Of a stretch of DNA of 29,816 nt, positions 8,037 through 15,635 are shown in pieces (positions within the stretch are counted from its first letter, which is position 1; each line of letters starts with the position of its first letter). The stretch is from NCBI GenBank assembly GCA_035315125.1, contig DATFYI010000117.1, positions 1 to 29,816 on the forward strand, written 5' to 3'. The notes below the pieces were generated by a model. It was not told the origin of the DNA. It did not search any database and saw nothing but the letters and a program-made list of their open reading frames with translations. This DNA is from DATFYI01 sp035315125 (GTDB taxonomy: Bacteria > Chloroflexota > Anaerolineae > Anaerolineales > Anaerolineaceae). Position numbers and translations under genes: made by a program.

Positions 8037-9686
8037 TCAATTATCATTTTTGGGACGTCTGACCAGCGTCTCGGAAGATCCACATGGACATGCGATTGCA
8101 ATCTGATTTCCATTCGTTAAGCTACCAACATAAGGTGCATTGCCTGCATGCGCTACCCAACCGCTTAGAACCGTTGGCAGTGGTCCCCCAGCCGCGATCC
8201 ATTCACCATTGTATTTTCGTGCAATGTGTACATGTGTACCGGTGGCCTCACCACCCTCACAAGAAGGATGCCCGATGTGATCGTTGGTTGAGACCCAGGT
8301 ACCGGCCTGGATCTGGTCTTTTGGAGATATATGTAGATACATTATATTCCAGCCGGTTTGTTCGTAACCATCACCGTCCAGGTCCTCAATAACTACTCCA
8401 TCGGTTGAGCGCACAATCAAACCTGCCGCTACGGCTGTAACCCATTCACTACTGGCAACACAACCCGATTGAGATGACATTGGAGCAAAATCCAATGCTG
8501 CCCAGGCGCCGCCGATATCCCATGCGTAATGCGGACCGCCGGTTAGACTCCAGGTATGTCCGGGTTCAAAAGGAAGCTCCAGTTTCGGCTGGGTCAGGTT
8601 TTGCGGATAGAGGGGTTCAACGGTCTCGGCCCGCATCCAGGGATCTCCAAATAGGGCTTTGTGTTTGACCGGAAAGCTCTCTGTGCCATAGACCTTCGTT
8701 CCCCAATGAGCCTGGTCGTAGAGTTTTGAGAATAAGTATAGTATGGCTACCGTACCGGCATTTAAAGATGGGTCCAGGCGCAATTGACTGTTATCTGTAA
8801 ATTCAAGCTCAGTTAAATGTCCCTCTCTCCAACCATAGTATCCGTCCGAAAGCTGGTTAACTGCCCAACTCAGCTGGGCATAGAGGCCCTTCGAGTTAAA
8901 ATCGATATACCCTATCGGGTAATCTGTTTCCGCTAGGTTTGAAGGATGGCCGAATACCCACTGGCTTTGGTATTCCAGTAGGGCTAACAGAAGTCGAGGG
9001 TTAACCGAATTTTCAATGGCTACCCTCTGGACCACTTCGGCTCCGGTGTACCAACCATCTTTTAGATATTGCTTATAGGTGCTTAGCATTCCCCCGGCGG
9101 TTTGTACGAATTTTTTTACATCAAAGTCTACGGCAGAGGGAGAATAAACGATCTCGCTATCCGGCATCAACTTATCCGAGGGGGTTGTTTCACCCAGACG
9201 GGATGGAATAACAAGAAGCTGGTTTGGTTGTAACAGCCCTTCCGCAGGGATGTTGTCGGGAGAAGAGATTTCTTTCGGTTGCACACCAAATCGTATGGCA
9301 AGTACATCCAGGGTATCTCCAGCCTGGGTATAGTATAGTATTGGTGGTATTTTTGTCCCGGTTTGTGCAGTAACTGTTGGATTATTGTTCTCAACACCAG
9401 AAGTGGATAGCTCGGTTGGATTTGAAGGTGCAACTGTCGCGGTGATATCAGTTTGATAAGCTGTTACCTGTGGGTCTGGTTCCAGGGTTGCCGATTCATT
9501 CGGATCGGGTATTGGGGTATTAATTCCAAGTGACTGAGTTGGATTGATTGCTGACGGGCTCAAATTGAGTAAGGAGCACGCTAAAACTGAGAATACCCAT
9601 GTACAAAGTATCAGGAAAGTCGTGAACCTTTTACCGCTGAATTTGGTTTTCGGCTCTACGACTATTCCAGGCTTCAACAGTTTCAT
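8037..9686 (-). CDS. LysM-M23A (LasA-like) peptidase lipoprotein, second paralog
   Basis: Same architecture as its two neighbours, 549 residues: lipobox SVLAC (Cys37), a long Thr/Pro/Asn linker (about 40-110), LysM (about 117-161), helical domain (about 175-350) and M23A domain (about 375-535). Active-site residues are His386, Asp399 (13 apart), His452 and His485/His487; Cys409 and Cys475 match the cysteine pair of the paralogs. The loop DLDGDGYEQTGW is kept. The helical domain holds NPRLLLALLEYQSQW with Glu238. The start at ATG 9686 overlaps the end of the upstream gene by 56 bp, but GAGG lies 7 nt before it and the signal peptide needs this start. Expression probably depends on the upstream gene. 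It is likely an exported muralytic endopeptidase; substrate bond unknown. Confidence 0.83.
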   Translation of the reverse strand: MKLLKPGIVVEPKTKFSGKRFTTFLILCTWVFSVLACSLLNLSPSAINPTQSLGINTPIPDPNESATLEPDPQVTAYQTDITATVAPSNPTELSTSGVENNNPTVTAQTGTKIPPILYYTQAGDTLDVLAIRFGVQPKEISSPDNIPAEGLLQPNQLLVIPSRLGETTPSDKLMPDSEIVYSPSAVDFDVKKFVQTAGGMLSTYKQYLKDGWYTGAEVVQRVAIENSVNPRLLLALLEYQSQWVFGHPSNLAETDYPIGYIDFNSKGLYAQLSWAVNQLSDGYYGWREGHLTELEFTDNSQLRLDPSLNAGTVAILYLFSKLYDQAHWGTKVYGTESFPVKHKALFGDPWMRAETVEPLYPQNLTQPKLELPFEPGHTWSLTGGPHYAWDIGGAWAALDFAPMSSQSGCVASSEWVTAVAAGLIVRSTDGVVIEDLDGDGYEQTGWNIMYLHISPKDQIQAGTWVSTNDHIGHPSCEGGEATGTHVHIARKYNGEWIAAGGPLPTVLSGWVAHAGNAPYVGSLTNGNQIAIACPCGSSETLVRRPKNDN

Positions 9687-11175
9687 TATTTAACCTCAGA
9701 TAACCATCGTATTCAATGCCAGTCCCCTCAGATACCCACCCATCCAGTACAAACGGTAATGGGCCGTCAGCAGGAATCCATTCTCCATTATACCGCCTCG
9801 CAAGATGAACATGGGTTCCTGTCGCCACACCACCTTCGCAGGAGGGGTGCCCGATGCGATCGCCGGCATGCAAATAGCTTCCCGAAGGTACACGGTCACG
9901 GGTTTCGATATGCATATATAGGATTGTCCAACCGGTCTGTTCGAATCCATCGCCATCCAAATCCTGCACAACCGCGCCATTTCCAGAGCGAACAATCAGG
10001 CCATCTGTTGAGGCCACTACCCATTCGTCACTTTGAACGCAGCCTAAGGCATCTCCTGGGGGCGCAAAATCCAGGGCGGCCCAGGCAGAACCCTCGTCCC
10101 AACCCGGATGTGGCCCTCCAGTAAACGACCAAATCTTGCCCTTTTCGAAGGGCAATTGAAGGGTAGGTTGAGTTAGATTTGGCGGTATCAGCGGGTCGAT
10201 GGTGTAATCGAAGGGGTAACCGAACAAATCCTGGTATGTTTTGATAAAACCATCCGCCGAGACGGAGGTCAGCCAATCGGAATGGTCAAAAAGTTGGCCC
10301 ATCAGATTTTGAACACCAGCCGTACCGGCGTTGATCGTGGCAGCAGCCGGAACCGAAGTACCATCCGCCAAAACCCAATTGGAGACTGCATTTACCTTCC
10401 AAAGGTAATAACCGCTGTTTAAATTATTTGCTGCCCAGGAAAGCTGCTTGTAAAGACCCTGATAGGCAGGGTTGATAAAAACCAAAGGGTAATTTAGTGT
10501 CTTTTCAGGGGGATTGGCATTTTGCAGCCAGCCGCTGCGGTATTCCAGGAGAGCCAACAGCAGTCGTGGGTTAACAGAATATTCCCTAGATACGCGATCG
10601 ACAACCTGTACGCCGGTCATGCTCTGGCCGTCCACTTCTTCAGAATATTTACTGAGATAGCCATTTGCGCCCTGGATGAAGGATTTCAAGTCAAGACTGG
10701 CACTGGCAGGGCCAAAAACGAGCTCTGAATCAGGGATGATTTTAAAATCGGGTCCTGGCTTGGCTGGGTCAGGAGGAGGAATGACCAATTGTTGGCCTAC
10801 TGAAAGTAAATCCGGGTTGGTCAGTTTATTAGCTTTCATCAGACTGGGTATGCCGATGCTGTATTGTCGTGAGATCAACCCCAATGTATCGTTTGATTGG
10901 ACGACATAGTTAAGTGTTTTACTTCGAGGTGTCGGAAGGGCATGAGGCGCATCCGGAGTTGGCGAGAGAATCGGAGAGCCTGGCACACGTGTCGGCGGCA
11001 GGAATGAAAGCGGTGATGGTGTATCCTTTTGGTTTGCCGCTGATGCAAGGGCTGCTAGGGTGGGTACATCTGTGGTCGTGATTGGTTCTGATAAGGCGCA
11101 GCCAAGCAAAATAGGTATTGTTAGGAATATCACGAGCCTGCGGTGATGATTTGAGCGACCCGGTTTACCTGGCAT
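9631..11175 (-). CDS. LysM-M23A (LasA-like) peptidase lipoprotein, first paralog
   Basis: 514 residues: lipobox ILLGC (Cys26), Pro-rich linker (about 50-85), LysM (about 88-133), helical domain (about 140-325) and M23A domain (about 345-500). Zinc and catalytic residues fit LasA-type M23 peptidases: His356 and Asp369 (13 apart), His422 in LYMHIE, His455 and His457 in GTHVHLA. Cys379 and Cys446 are placed for a disulfide. A DLDGDG loop (405-410) looks like a calcium site. The middle domain contains NPRLLLALLEYRSGW with Glu211, reminiscent of lytic transglycosylase helices but not a clear match. An AAGGA box precedes ATG 11175. It lies 14 nt after the HIT gene and overlaps the next paralog by 56 bp. 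Probably cell-surface wall hydrolase. Confidence 0.83.
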   Translation of the reverse strand: MPGKPGRSNHHRRLVIFLTIPILLGCALSEPITTTDVPTLAALASAANQKDTPSPLSFLPPTRVPGSPILSPTPDAPHALPTPRSKTLNYVVQSNDTLGLISRQYSIGIPSLMKANKLTNPDLLSVGQQLVIPPPDPAKPGPDFKIIPDSELVFGPASASLDLKSFIQGANGYLSKYSEEVDGQSMTGVQVVDRVSREYSVNPRLLLALLEYRSGWLQNANPPEKTLNYPLVFINPAYQGLYKQLSWAANNLNSGYYLWKVNAVSNWVLADGTSVPAAATINAGTAGVQNLMGQLFDHSDWLTSVSADGFIKTYQDLFGYPFDYTIDPLIPPNLTQPTLQLPFEKGKIWSFTGGPHPGWDEGSAWAALDFAPPGDALGCVQSDEWVVASTDGLIVRSGNGAVVQDLDGDGFEQTGWTILYMHIETRDRVPSGSYLHAGDRIGHPSCEGGVATGTHVHLARRYNGEWIPADGPLPFVLDGWVSEGTGIEYDGYLRLNNETVEAWNSRRAENQIQR

Positions 11176-11189
11176 TTAGAATTTCCTTC

Positions 11190-11540
11190 TTATTCAAACC
11201 GGAAGGGCATACGGCGACCACCGATAAGATGAAGATGGAGGTGATTGACTGATTGTCCAGCATCTGGACCGGTATTGATCACCAGACGGTATCCACTCAA
11301 ATGGATCCCGTGTTGTTTTGCTAAGGTGTGGGCTATTAAAATTAAATGACCCAGAGTGCTTTCATGGTTGTTCTGGATACTATTGAGTGAGTCGATATGA
11401 TCATTTGGAACGACCAGGATGTGGACGGGAGCAATCGGGTGTGCATCCCAGAAAGCCGTAGAAAGGTCGTCTTGATAAAGGATCTGGGCTGGAGACTTTC
11501 CGGTGATGATTTTACAAAAAATGCAATTAGGATCTTTCAT
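11190..11540 (-). CDS. HIT family nucleotide-binding hydrolase (HINT-like)
   Basis: HIT proteins hydrolyse nucleoside phosphoramidates or dinucleoside polyphosphates. The 116-residue product has the HINT layout: CIFCKI near the N-terminus (Cys6, Cys9, possible zinc site), the PVHILVVPNDHI strand, and the histidine triad HLHLHL with His100, His102 and His104 before the short C-terminal GGRRMPFRFE. Length is normal. It is cytoplasmic, while all its operon partners are lipoproteins, so its place here may be mere cotranscription. It starts 6 nt after the deacetylase-like gene. Enzymatic substrate cannot be told from sequence. Confidence 0.93.
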   Translation of the reverse strand: MKDPNCIFCKIITGKSPAQILYQDDLSTAFWDAHPIAPVHILVVPNDHIDSLNSIQNNHESTLGHLILIAHTLAKQHGIHLSGYRLVINTGPDAGQSVNHLHLHLIGGRRMPFRFE

Positions 11541-11546
11541 TGGGTT

Positions 11547-12770
11547 TCAAGGATTAGGTGTAGGTATCTCGCCTGTAACGCTTTTACAGACGATATCATA
11601 ATATTCTAATTCGGTTGCTTTATTCTGGCTGGCGTAGGCAGCGGCTTGTTTGCCCATATTCCGGACTTCGTCAATGTGAGCATAGGCATCGGTATCCCAA
11701 TAACGGGGCAACACCATCAATGGGTCGTGAACCGGACCTTCTGGAAGATACGTCGGGTAACGAAGATCAACGTTATCGCCAAGCGGGATCCAATTATACA
11801 TAATTGGACCGCGTGGATTCACTGTAAAACCTAACTGGTAGCCAGCCTGCCGAGCAACTGCTGCGGCATGCGGAGTGAAACCACCGCCCGGCCAGATGTA
11901 AGCGATGGGGGTCTTGCCAAAATGCTGTTGGATAAAAGAGATCGAGCCATACAGCTCAGAGTGAATGTAATCTTCTGAAGAGGATTCGCCAATTGGAATA
12001 TTATGAACTACACCGTGAGCCTGGACATCCACCCAACCGGCTTTAATCAAGGCTGCCATCCCATCAATCAAGTCCTGAGTTGAAAGAGGAGTGCTTATCC
12101 AGGCATTGGTAACCGTCCAATGGTTTGCTTGAAGAAAAGGCAAAAAATGTGTTTGAAAATATTGGGCATAGTGGCGATCATCGACGATCAATATAACCGA
12201 GCGCGGGGGGATGGGCGCGTTGTGCTCCAAAAAATTTGCCAGTTGTAAGGTTGTAATGGACTGAAAGCCCTGACTTTTTAGATCCTGCAGTAATGCCTCA
12301 ACCTGGTCGTGAGTAATCATATTGTTCTGGACAACATCCCCATCAATAATCCCGTGAAACATGATCGGCATAACAACCGTACCCGGTTGGCTATTATTCG
12401 GGTCCCAACGATCTTTCAAGTACTGGCAAACGCTGTTGATATAAGTATGTGGGTAGGCGCCTGGCATGATCAGGTTGGATTGAAAGGGTACGGGTAATGC
12501 GGATGGTGTTCGGTTGGGATCGAGAGTTGGCGGTAGAGCGGTAGCGCTGGGGGTTGGTGTGACCGGTTGGGGGGTTTTTGTTGGTACAACGATGGCGTAA
12601 GTTGCCGTCAGCAGCGCATGTTCAAAATTAAGGGTGGGATTGATGGTTGGGGTACCGGATGCAGTGGGAGTTGTTGTGCAGGCATTTAGGATCAAAATCG
12701 CAGAGATAGCAATTCCGATCGTAGATGCTCGCTTGAAGGTTAGAAAGGTTCTTAATACGGATAAAATCAT
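11547..12770 (-). CDS. Polysaccharide-deacetylase-like lipoprotein (CE4/NodB fold)
   Basis: Likely a surface carbohydrate esterase removing acetyl groups from peptidoglycan or another glycan. The 407-residue protein has a lipobox ILNAC (Cys31), a Thr/Pro linker (about 32-95) and a NodB-type domain. Motif 1 is VILIVDDRH (metal Asp about 198), motif 2 is QAHGVVHN (His about 252 and 256), and an early PIMFHG strand is typical. The third motif is YIWPGGGF rather than the usual RxPxG or YPFG, so activity or specificity may differ. ATG 12770 is preceded by AGGA with almost no spacing, so the true start could be slightly different, but the signal peptide begins here. It is the first gene of the five-gene minus operon. 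About 166 nt separate it from ino1, with a large inverted repeat and no clear promoter. Confidence 0.8.
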   Translation of the reverse strand: MILSVLRTFLTFKRASTIGIAISAILILNACTTTPTASGTPTINPTLNFEHALLTATYAIVVPTKTPQPVTPTPSATALPPTLDPNRTPSALPVPFQSNLIMPGAYPHTYINSVCQYLKDRWDPNNSQPGTVVMPIMFHGIIDGDVVQNNMITHDQVEALLQDLKSQGFQSITTLQLANFLEHNAPIPPRSVILIVDDRHYAQYFQTHFLPFLQANHWTVTNAWISTPLSTQDLIDGMAALIKAGWVDVQAHGVVHNIPIGESSSEDYIHSELYGSISFIQQHFGKTPIAYIWPGGGFTPHAAAVARQAGYQLGFTVNPRGPIMYNWIPLGDNVDLRYPTYLPEGPVHDPLMVLPRYWDTDAYAHIDEVRNMGKQAAAYASQNKATELEYYDIVCKSVTGEIPTPNP

Positions 12771-12839
12771 TCCTGGATACCTGAAAGCATTAACTTTTAA
12801 GATCTGAAGATGTCTTGTGATTGTTGATGATAAATGGTG

Positions 12840-12897
12840 GGGACGATCTGGGGTATTTTACCGCTTTTGGGTATTATTAACTGATCCAGATCGTCCC
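12840..12897. repeat. 12-bp perfect inverted repeat around a 34-nt loop
   Basis: GGGACGATCTGG (12840-12851) and CCAGATCGTCCC (12886-12897) are exact reverse complements. The loop contains a second small stem, GGTA/TACC (12852-12862). Neither strand has a T-run after the stem, so it is not a standard intrinsic terminator. It lies between ino1 and the deacetylase-like gene. It may be a structured mRNA end, an RNA-processing site or a small repeat element. Confidence 0.75.
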
Positions 12898-12936
12898 ATA
12901 TTCATTTGAATACCTCATTTCTGAGGATCGCTTACC

Positions 12937-14025
12937 TTAATTGGTTTCTTCACCCCGGATGAATTTCTCAGTCATTTCGAGACAGAGGTCATCCTTAAAC
13001 TGTTTGGGTGGAGTTTTCATAAAATAGGAGGCAGGCGCGATCAATGGTCCGGCAAGGCCGCGGTCCAGACCTAATTTCACGCAACGGATGGCATCAATGA
13101 CCACACCAGCAGAGTTGGGCGAATCCCAGACTTCAAGTTTGGCTTCCAAGTTGAGAGGGACATTTCCAAATGTTGTGCCTTCCATCTTGATATAGCAGAA
13201 CTTGCGATCGGTTAACCAGGGCACGTAATCGCTTGGCCCGACATGAATGTTGTCTGGATCCAGAGTGTACGGCAGCATACTGGTCACAGCACCAGTCTTC
13301 GAGATTTTTTTCGATTCCAAACGCTCGCGTTCCAACATATTCAGGAAGTCTGTATTTCCACCAAAATTAAGTTGATAAGTGCGATCTAATCTGACGCCGC
13401 GATCAACGAATAAGCTGGTAAGCATCCGGTGAAGAATGGTAGCGCCAACCTGGCTCTTGACATCATCGCCAATAATTGGCAAGCCGCGTTCGCGGAAACG
13501 GTTACCCCAATACTCTGTGCTGGCGATGAATACGGGAATACAGTTGACCATGCCACAGCCGGCTTCCAATATCTGTTCGACATACCATTTGGTAGCCATC
13601 TCGGAACCAACCGGCAAATAGCTAACCACCACATCCGTTTTCGTTTCCTTCAATATGCGAACGATATCGTCGGTTTTTCCGGGTGCTTTTTTGAGAATCT
13701 GAGAAAGATATTTTCCCAAACCATCATGTGTCATGCCACGATAGACCGGTACGTTCATATAGGGAACGTCAGTGAATTTATAAGTATTATTGGGATAAGC
13801 AAAAATGGCTTCTGAAAGATCCTTGCCCACCTTTGTATCTACCACATCGATACCAGCGGTGAATTCGATGTCGTGGATATGGTAGCCCCCCAGATTCACG
13901 TGCATCAGTCCGGGGACACGATCGGTCTCGGCAGCATCGCGGTAGAAGTGTACTCCCTGAATGAGAGAGGAAGCACAGTTTCCAACCCCGATAATTGCCA
14001 CGCGTACTTTTTTGTCGTTACTCAT
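12937..14025 (-). CDS. ino1: myo-Inositol-1(3)-phosphate synthase
   Basis: This NAD-dependent enzyme cyclises glucose-6-phosphate to inositol-3-phosphate, the entry to inositol lipids and inositol-based solutes or thiols. The 362-residue product has the short prokaryotic form: N-terminal Rossmann motif VAIIGVGNCASSLIQG, the VVVSYLPVGSE segment, GMVNCIPVFIAS, the GDDVKSQVGATI catalytic-domain signature, then LNFGGNTDF and SKTGAVTSML. Length and motifs fit the actinobacterial/archaeal type rather than the roughly 500-residue eukaryotic type. AAGGAG lies about 8 nt before ATG 14025. It is divergent from the GAF histidine kinase, 100 nt apart. No inositol-lipid synthesis gene is nearby, so the end product is unknown. 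Confidence 0.93.
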   Translation of the reverse strand: MSNDKKVRVAIIGVGNCASSLIQGVHFYRDAAETDRVPGLMHVNLGGYHIHDIEFTAGIDVVDTKVGKDLSEAIFAYPNNTYKFTDVPYMNVPVYRGMTHDGLGKYLSQILKKAPGKTDDIVRILKETKTDVVVSYLPVGSEMATKWYVEQILEAGCGMVNCIPVFIASTEYWGNRFRERGLPIIGDDVKSQVGATILHRMLTSLFVDRGVRLDRTYQLNFGGNTDFLNMLERERLESKKISKTGAVTSMLPYTLDPDNIHVGPSDYVPWLTDRKFCYIKMEGTTFGNVPLNLEAKLEVWDSPNSAGVVIDAIRCVKLGLDRGLAGPLIAPASYFMKTPPKQFKDDLCLEMTEKFIRGEETN

Positions 14026-14083
14026 TGTAAAAGCTCCTTGTCAATTTTTTTACGTATCTACGTTATTCTGAAAAAGGTGTATA

Positions 14084-14092
14084 TGCTATAAT
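14084..14092 (+). promoter_or_regulatory. Extended -10 promoter of the orphan histidine kinase
   Basis: TGCTATAAT at 14084-14092 is a perfect extended -10 box. Transcription would start near 14099, leaving a leader of about 27 nt that contains AAGGGGAG at 14107-14114. No convincing -35 is seen, as is common with extended -10 promoters. Confidence 0.7.
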
Positions 14093-14125
14093 CCATTAAT
14101 CCTCATAAGGGGAGTTGTGGATTTT

Positions 14126-15394
14126 ATGGCTGTGGATAATTCTGATTATACCCATCGTCTTGAACGTTTATTAGAAGTCTGTAAAAGCCTTAGCGCAAAC
14201 CTTGATTTGGAGCCACTCTTGCAATCGATCATTGAGACAGCTTCCGAATTGACCCGCAGTGAGAGCAGCTCGATACTGGTTTATGATAAAGCTACGAACT
14301 CATTGCGGTTCGCGGCTGCTCCCTGGTATCAAAAAGAAGCGCTTAAAGCTGTTTCTATTCCGCTCGATCGGAGTATAGCTGGTCAGGTTTTTTCACAGTT
14401 GCAGCCGATGACTTTGAGCAGCTTCAACCAGAGCGAGCAGGTATTCAGGATAGTCGACCGGGAATTGAACTCTGATACGCATTCTTTATTGGCCGTACCC
14501 TTGATTTTTAAAGGGAGCGCGATTGGTGTTTTAGAGTCTATCAATAAACTCGGCAATATTGATTATACCGAGGAAGACGTGATAATTCTAGAGACGATTG
14601 CCTCTCAAGCCGCGATTGCTATCGAAAATCAGCGCTTGTTGAATGAAGCCCGCTTTGCATACCAAAAAATGATCGAGATGGATCGCATGAAAAGCGATTT
14701 TATCTCGATTGCATCCCACGAATTGCGGACCCCCCTGGGAGTTATCCTGGGTCATGCCACTTTTTTGGAGGATGCTGCAAATGAGCAGGATCGTAAAGAA
14801 CTTAAGACGATTGTTAAAAGCGCCATGCATCTAAAAGATCTGATTGAGCAATTTGCCAATATGGACCAATTAGAACATGGCTTAAGCCGAATTCAGCGTG
14901 TGCGCGTAGCTATAATCCCGCTTTTACAGGAATTGGTCGATGCATATAAAGATATGGCAAAAGAGCGGAAAATTAATCTGGCTATGGAGCCTTGTAATAA
15001 AAACCTGGTGGTAGAAGGCGATGCAGGGAAAATAACCATTGTGGTAAGCAATTTGATAAAGAATGCACTCACCTTTACCAATGAACGCGGACACGTTCTG
15101 GTTAAAGCAGAAGAAGTACCTGGATATGTAAAAATCTCCGTTATGGATAATGGAATTGGTATTCCGATCGAAGAGCAGTCGAGGATTTTCGAACGTTTCT
15201 ACCAGGTTGAAAATCATTTGACCCGGCGCCATGGTGGTATGGGGCTGGGTTTATCCATTGCTAAACAATTGATCGATATGCATGGGGGCAAAATATGGGT
15301 AGAAAGCATTGAAGGTAAGGGCAGCAAATTCATCTTTTTATTACCGCAAAATGCAGCCCAGGTCAGCGCTGCTCAGCGCGTTTTTTTACCCTGA
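14126..15394 (+). CDS. GAF-domain sensor histidine kinase (orphan)
   Basis: Soluble two-component kinase: a GAF sensor domain (about 20-170), a HisKA dimerisation domain with phosphoacceptor His198 in SIASHELRTPLG, and a HATPase_c domain with NLIKNALTF (N box), DNGIGIP (G1) and GGMGLGLSIAKQL (G2). No membrane segment or signal peptide is visible, so it should sense an intracellular cue through GAF. No response regulator is adjacent. The AAGGGGAG box at 14107-14114 is 11 nt from ATG 14126 but only 2 nt from the in-frame GTG 14117, so I prefer the ATG. The conserved fold ends at FIFLLP; a 15-residue tail follows whose DNA holds a terminator-like hairpin. Signal and partner are unknown. Confidence 0.9.
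   Translation: MAVDNSDYTHRLERLLEVCKSLSANLDLEPLLQSIIETASELTRSESSSILVYDKATNSLRFAAAPWYQKEALKAVSIPLDRSIAGQVFSQLQPMTLSSFNQSEQVFRIVDRELNSDTHSLLAVPLIFKGSAIGVLESINKLGNIDYTEEDVIILETIASQAAIAIENQRLLNEARFAYQKMIEMDRMKSDFISIASHELRTPLGVILGHATFLEDAANEQDRKELKTIVKSAMHLKDLIEQFANMDQLEHGLSRIQRVRVAIIPLLQELVDAYKDMAKERKINLAMEPCNKNLVVEGDAGKITIVVSNLIKNALTFTNERGHVLVKAEEVPGYVKISVMDNGIGIPIEEQSRIFERFYQVENHLTRRHGGMGLGLSIAKQLIDMHGGKIWVESIEGKGSKFIFLLPQNAAQVSAAQRVFLP
15366..15387 (+). terminator. Terminator-like hairpin inside the last codons of the kinase gene
   Basis: GCGCT (15366-15370), loop GCTC, AGCGC (15375-15379), then G and seven T (15381-15387). The kinase stop codon TGA is at 15392-15394, after the T-run. If it works, mRNA would end before the stop codon. 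The stem is short (5 bp), so efficiency is uncertain. Confidence 0.5.
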
Positions 15395-15413
15395 ACGCGT
15401 TTCTGAGTTTACC

Positions 15414-15443
15414 TTGCTAATTAATCTCAGGATAAGGTATAAT
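15414..15443 (+). promoter_or_regulatory. Promoter of tRNA-Pro
   Basis: TTGCTA (15414-15419), 18-bp spacer, perfect TATAAT (15438-15443). The start of transcription would be at about 15450, just before the tRNA 5' end at 15453. Confidence 0.65.
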
Positions 15444-15452
15444 CCCGTCATT

Positions 15453-15527
15453 CGGGGTGTGGCTCAGTCCGGCTAGAGCACGCGGTTCGGGACCGCGAGG
15501 TCGAGGGTTCAAATCCCTCCGCCCCGA
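15453..15527 (+). tRNA. tRNA-Pro (anticodon CGG)
   Basis: A full cloverleaf can be drawn: acceptor CGGGGTG with CGCCCCG (one G-T pair), D stem GCTC/GAGC, anticodon stem CGCGG/CCGCG around loop TTCGGGA with anticodon CGG at its centre, and T stem GAGGG/CCCTC around TTCAAAT. The discriminator is A15527, and the following bases are CAA, so the 3' CCA is not encoded. It lies between the kinase and racemase genes with its own promoter and terminator. Confidence 0.96.
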
Positions 15528-15537
15528 CAACGAGTTG

Positions 15538-15569
15538 AATGACTGCTGAAACGTCGGTGGTCATTTTTT
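15538..15569 (+). terminator. Terminator after tRNA-Pro
   Basis: AATGAC (15538-15543) pairs with GTCATT (15560-15565), extendable inward to about 10 bp with wobbles, around an 8-nt loop; a run of T (15564-15569) follows. It is 11 nt after the tRNA. Confidence 0.7.
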
Positions 15570-15635
15570 GTTAGCAGATTAGCTATGCTATTCGATCAAT
15601 GAAAGACATCAATAAGAGGTTCCAACAGGGGAAAA

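Noticed and set aside
8018..8113. Longer N-terminus for the third LasA-like gene
   Set aside because: It would overlap the upstream gene by about 77 bp and place 32 polar residues before the lipoprotein signal peptide.
12840..12897. Reading the 12-bp inverted repeat as an intrinsic terminator for ino1
   Set aside because: No T-run follows the stem on either strand and the loop is 34 nt, so only a repeat was called.
14039..14044. Perfect TTGACA on the minus strand as -35 box of ino1
   Set aside because: It lies 14 nt before the ino1 ATG and directly beside the Shine-Dalgarno sequence, leaving no room for a -10 box and start site.
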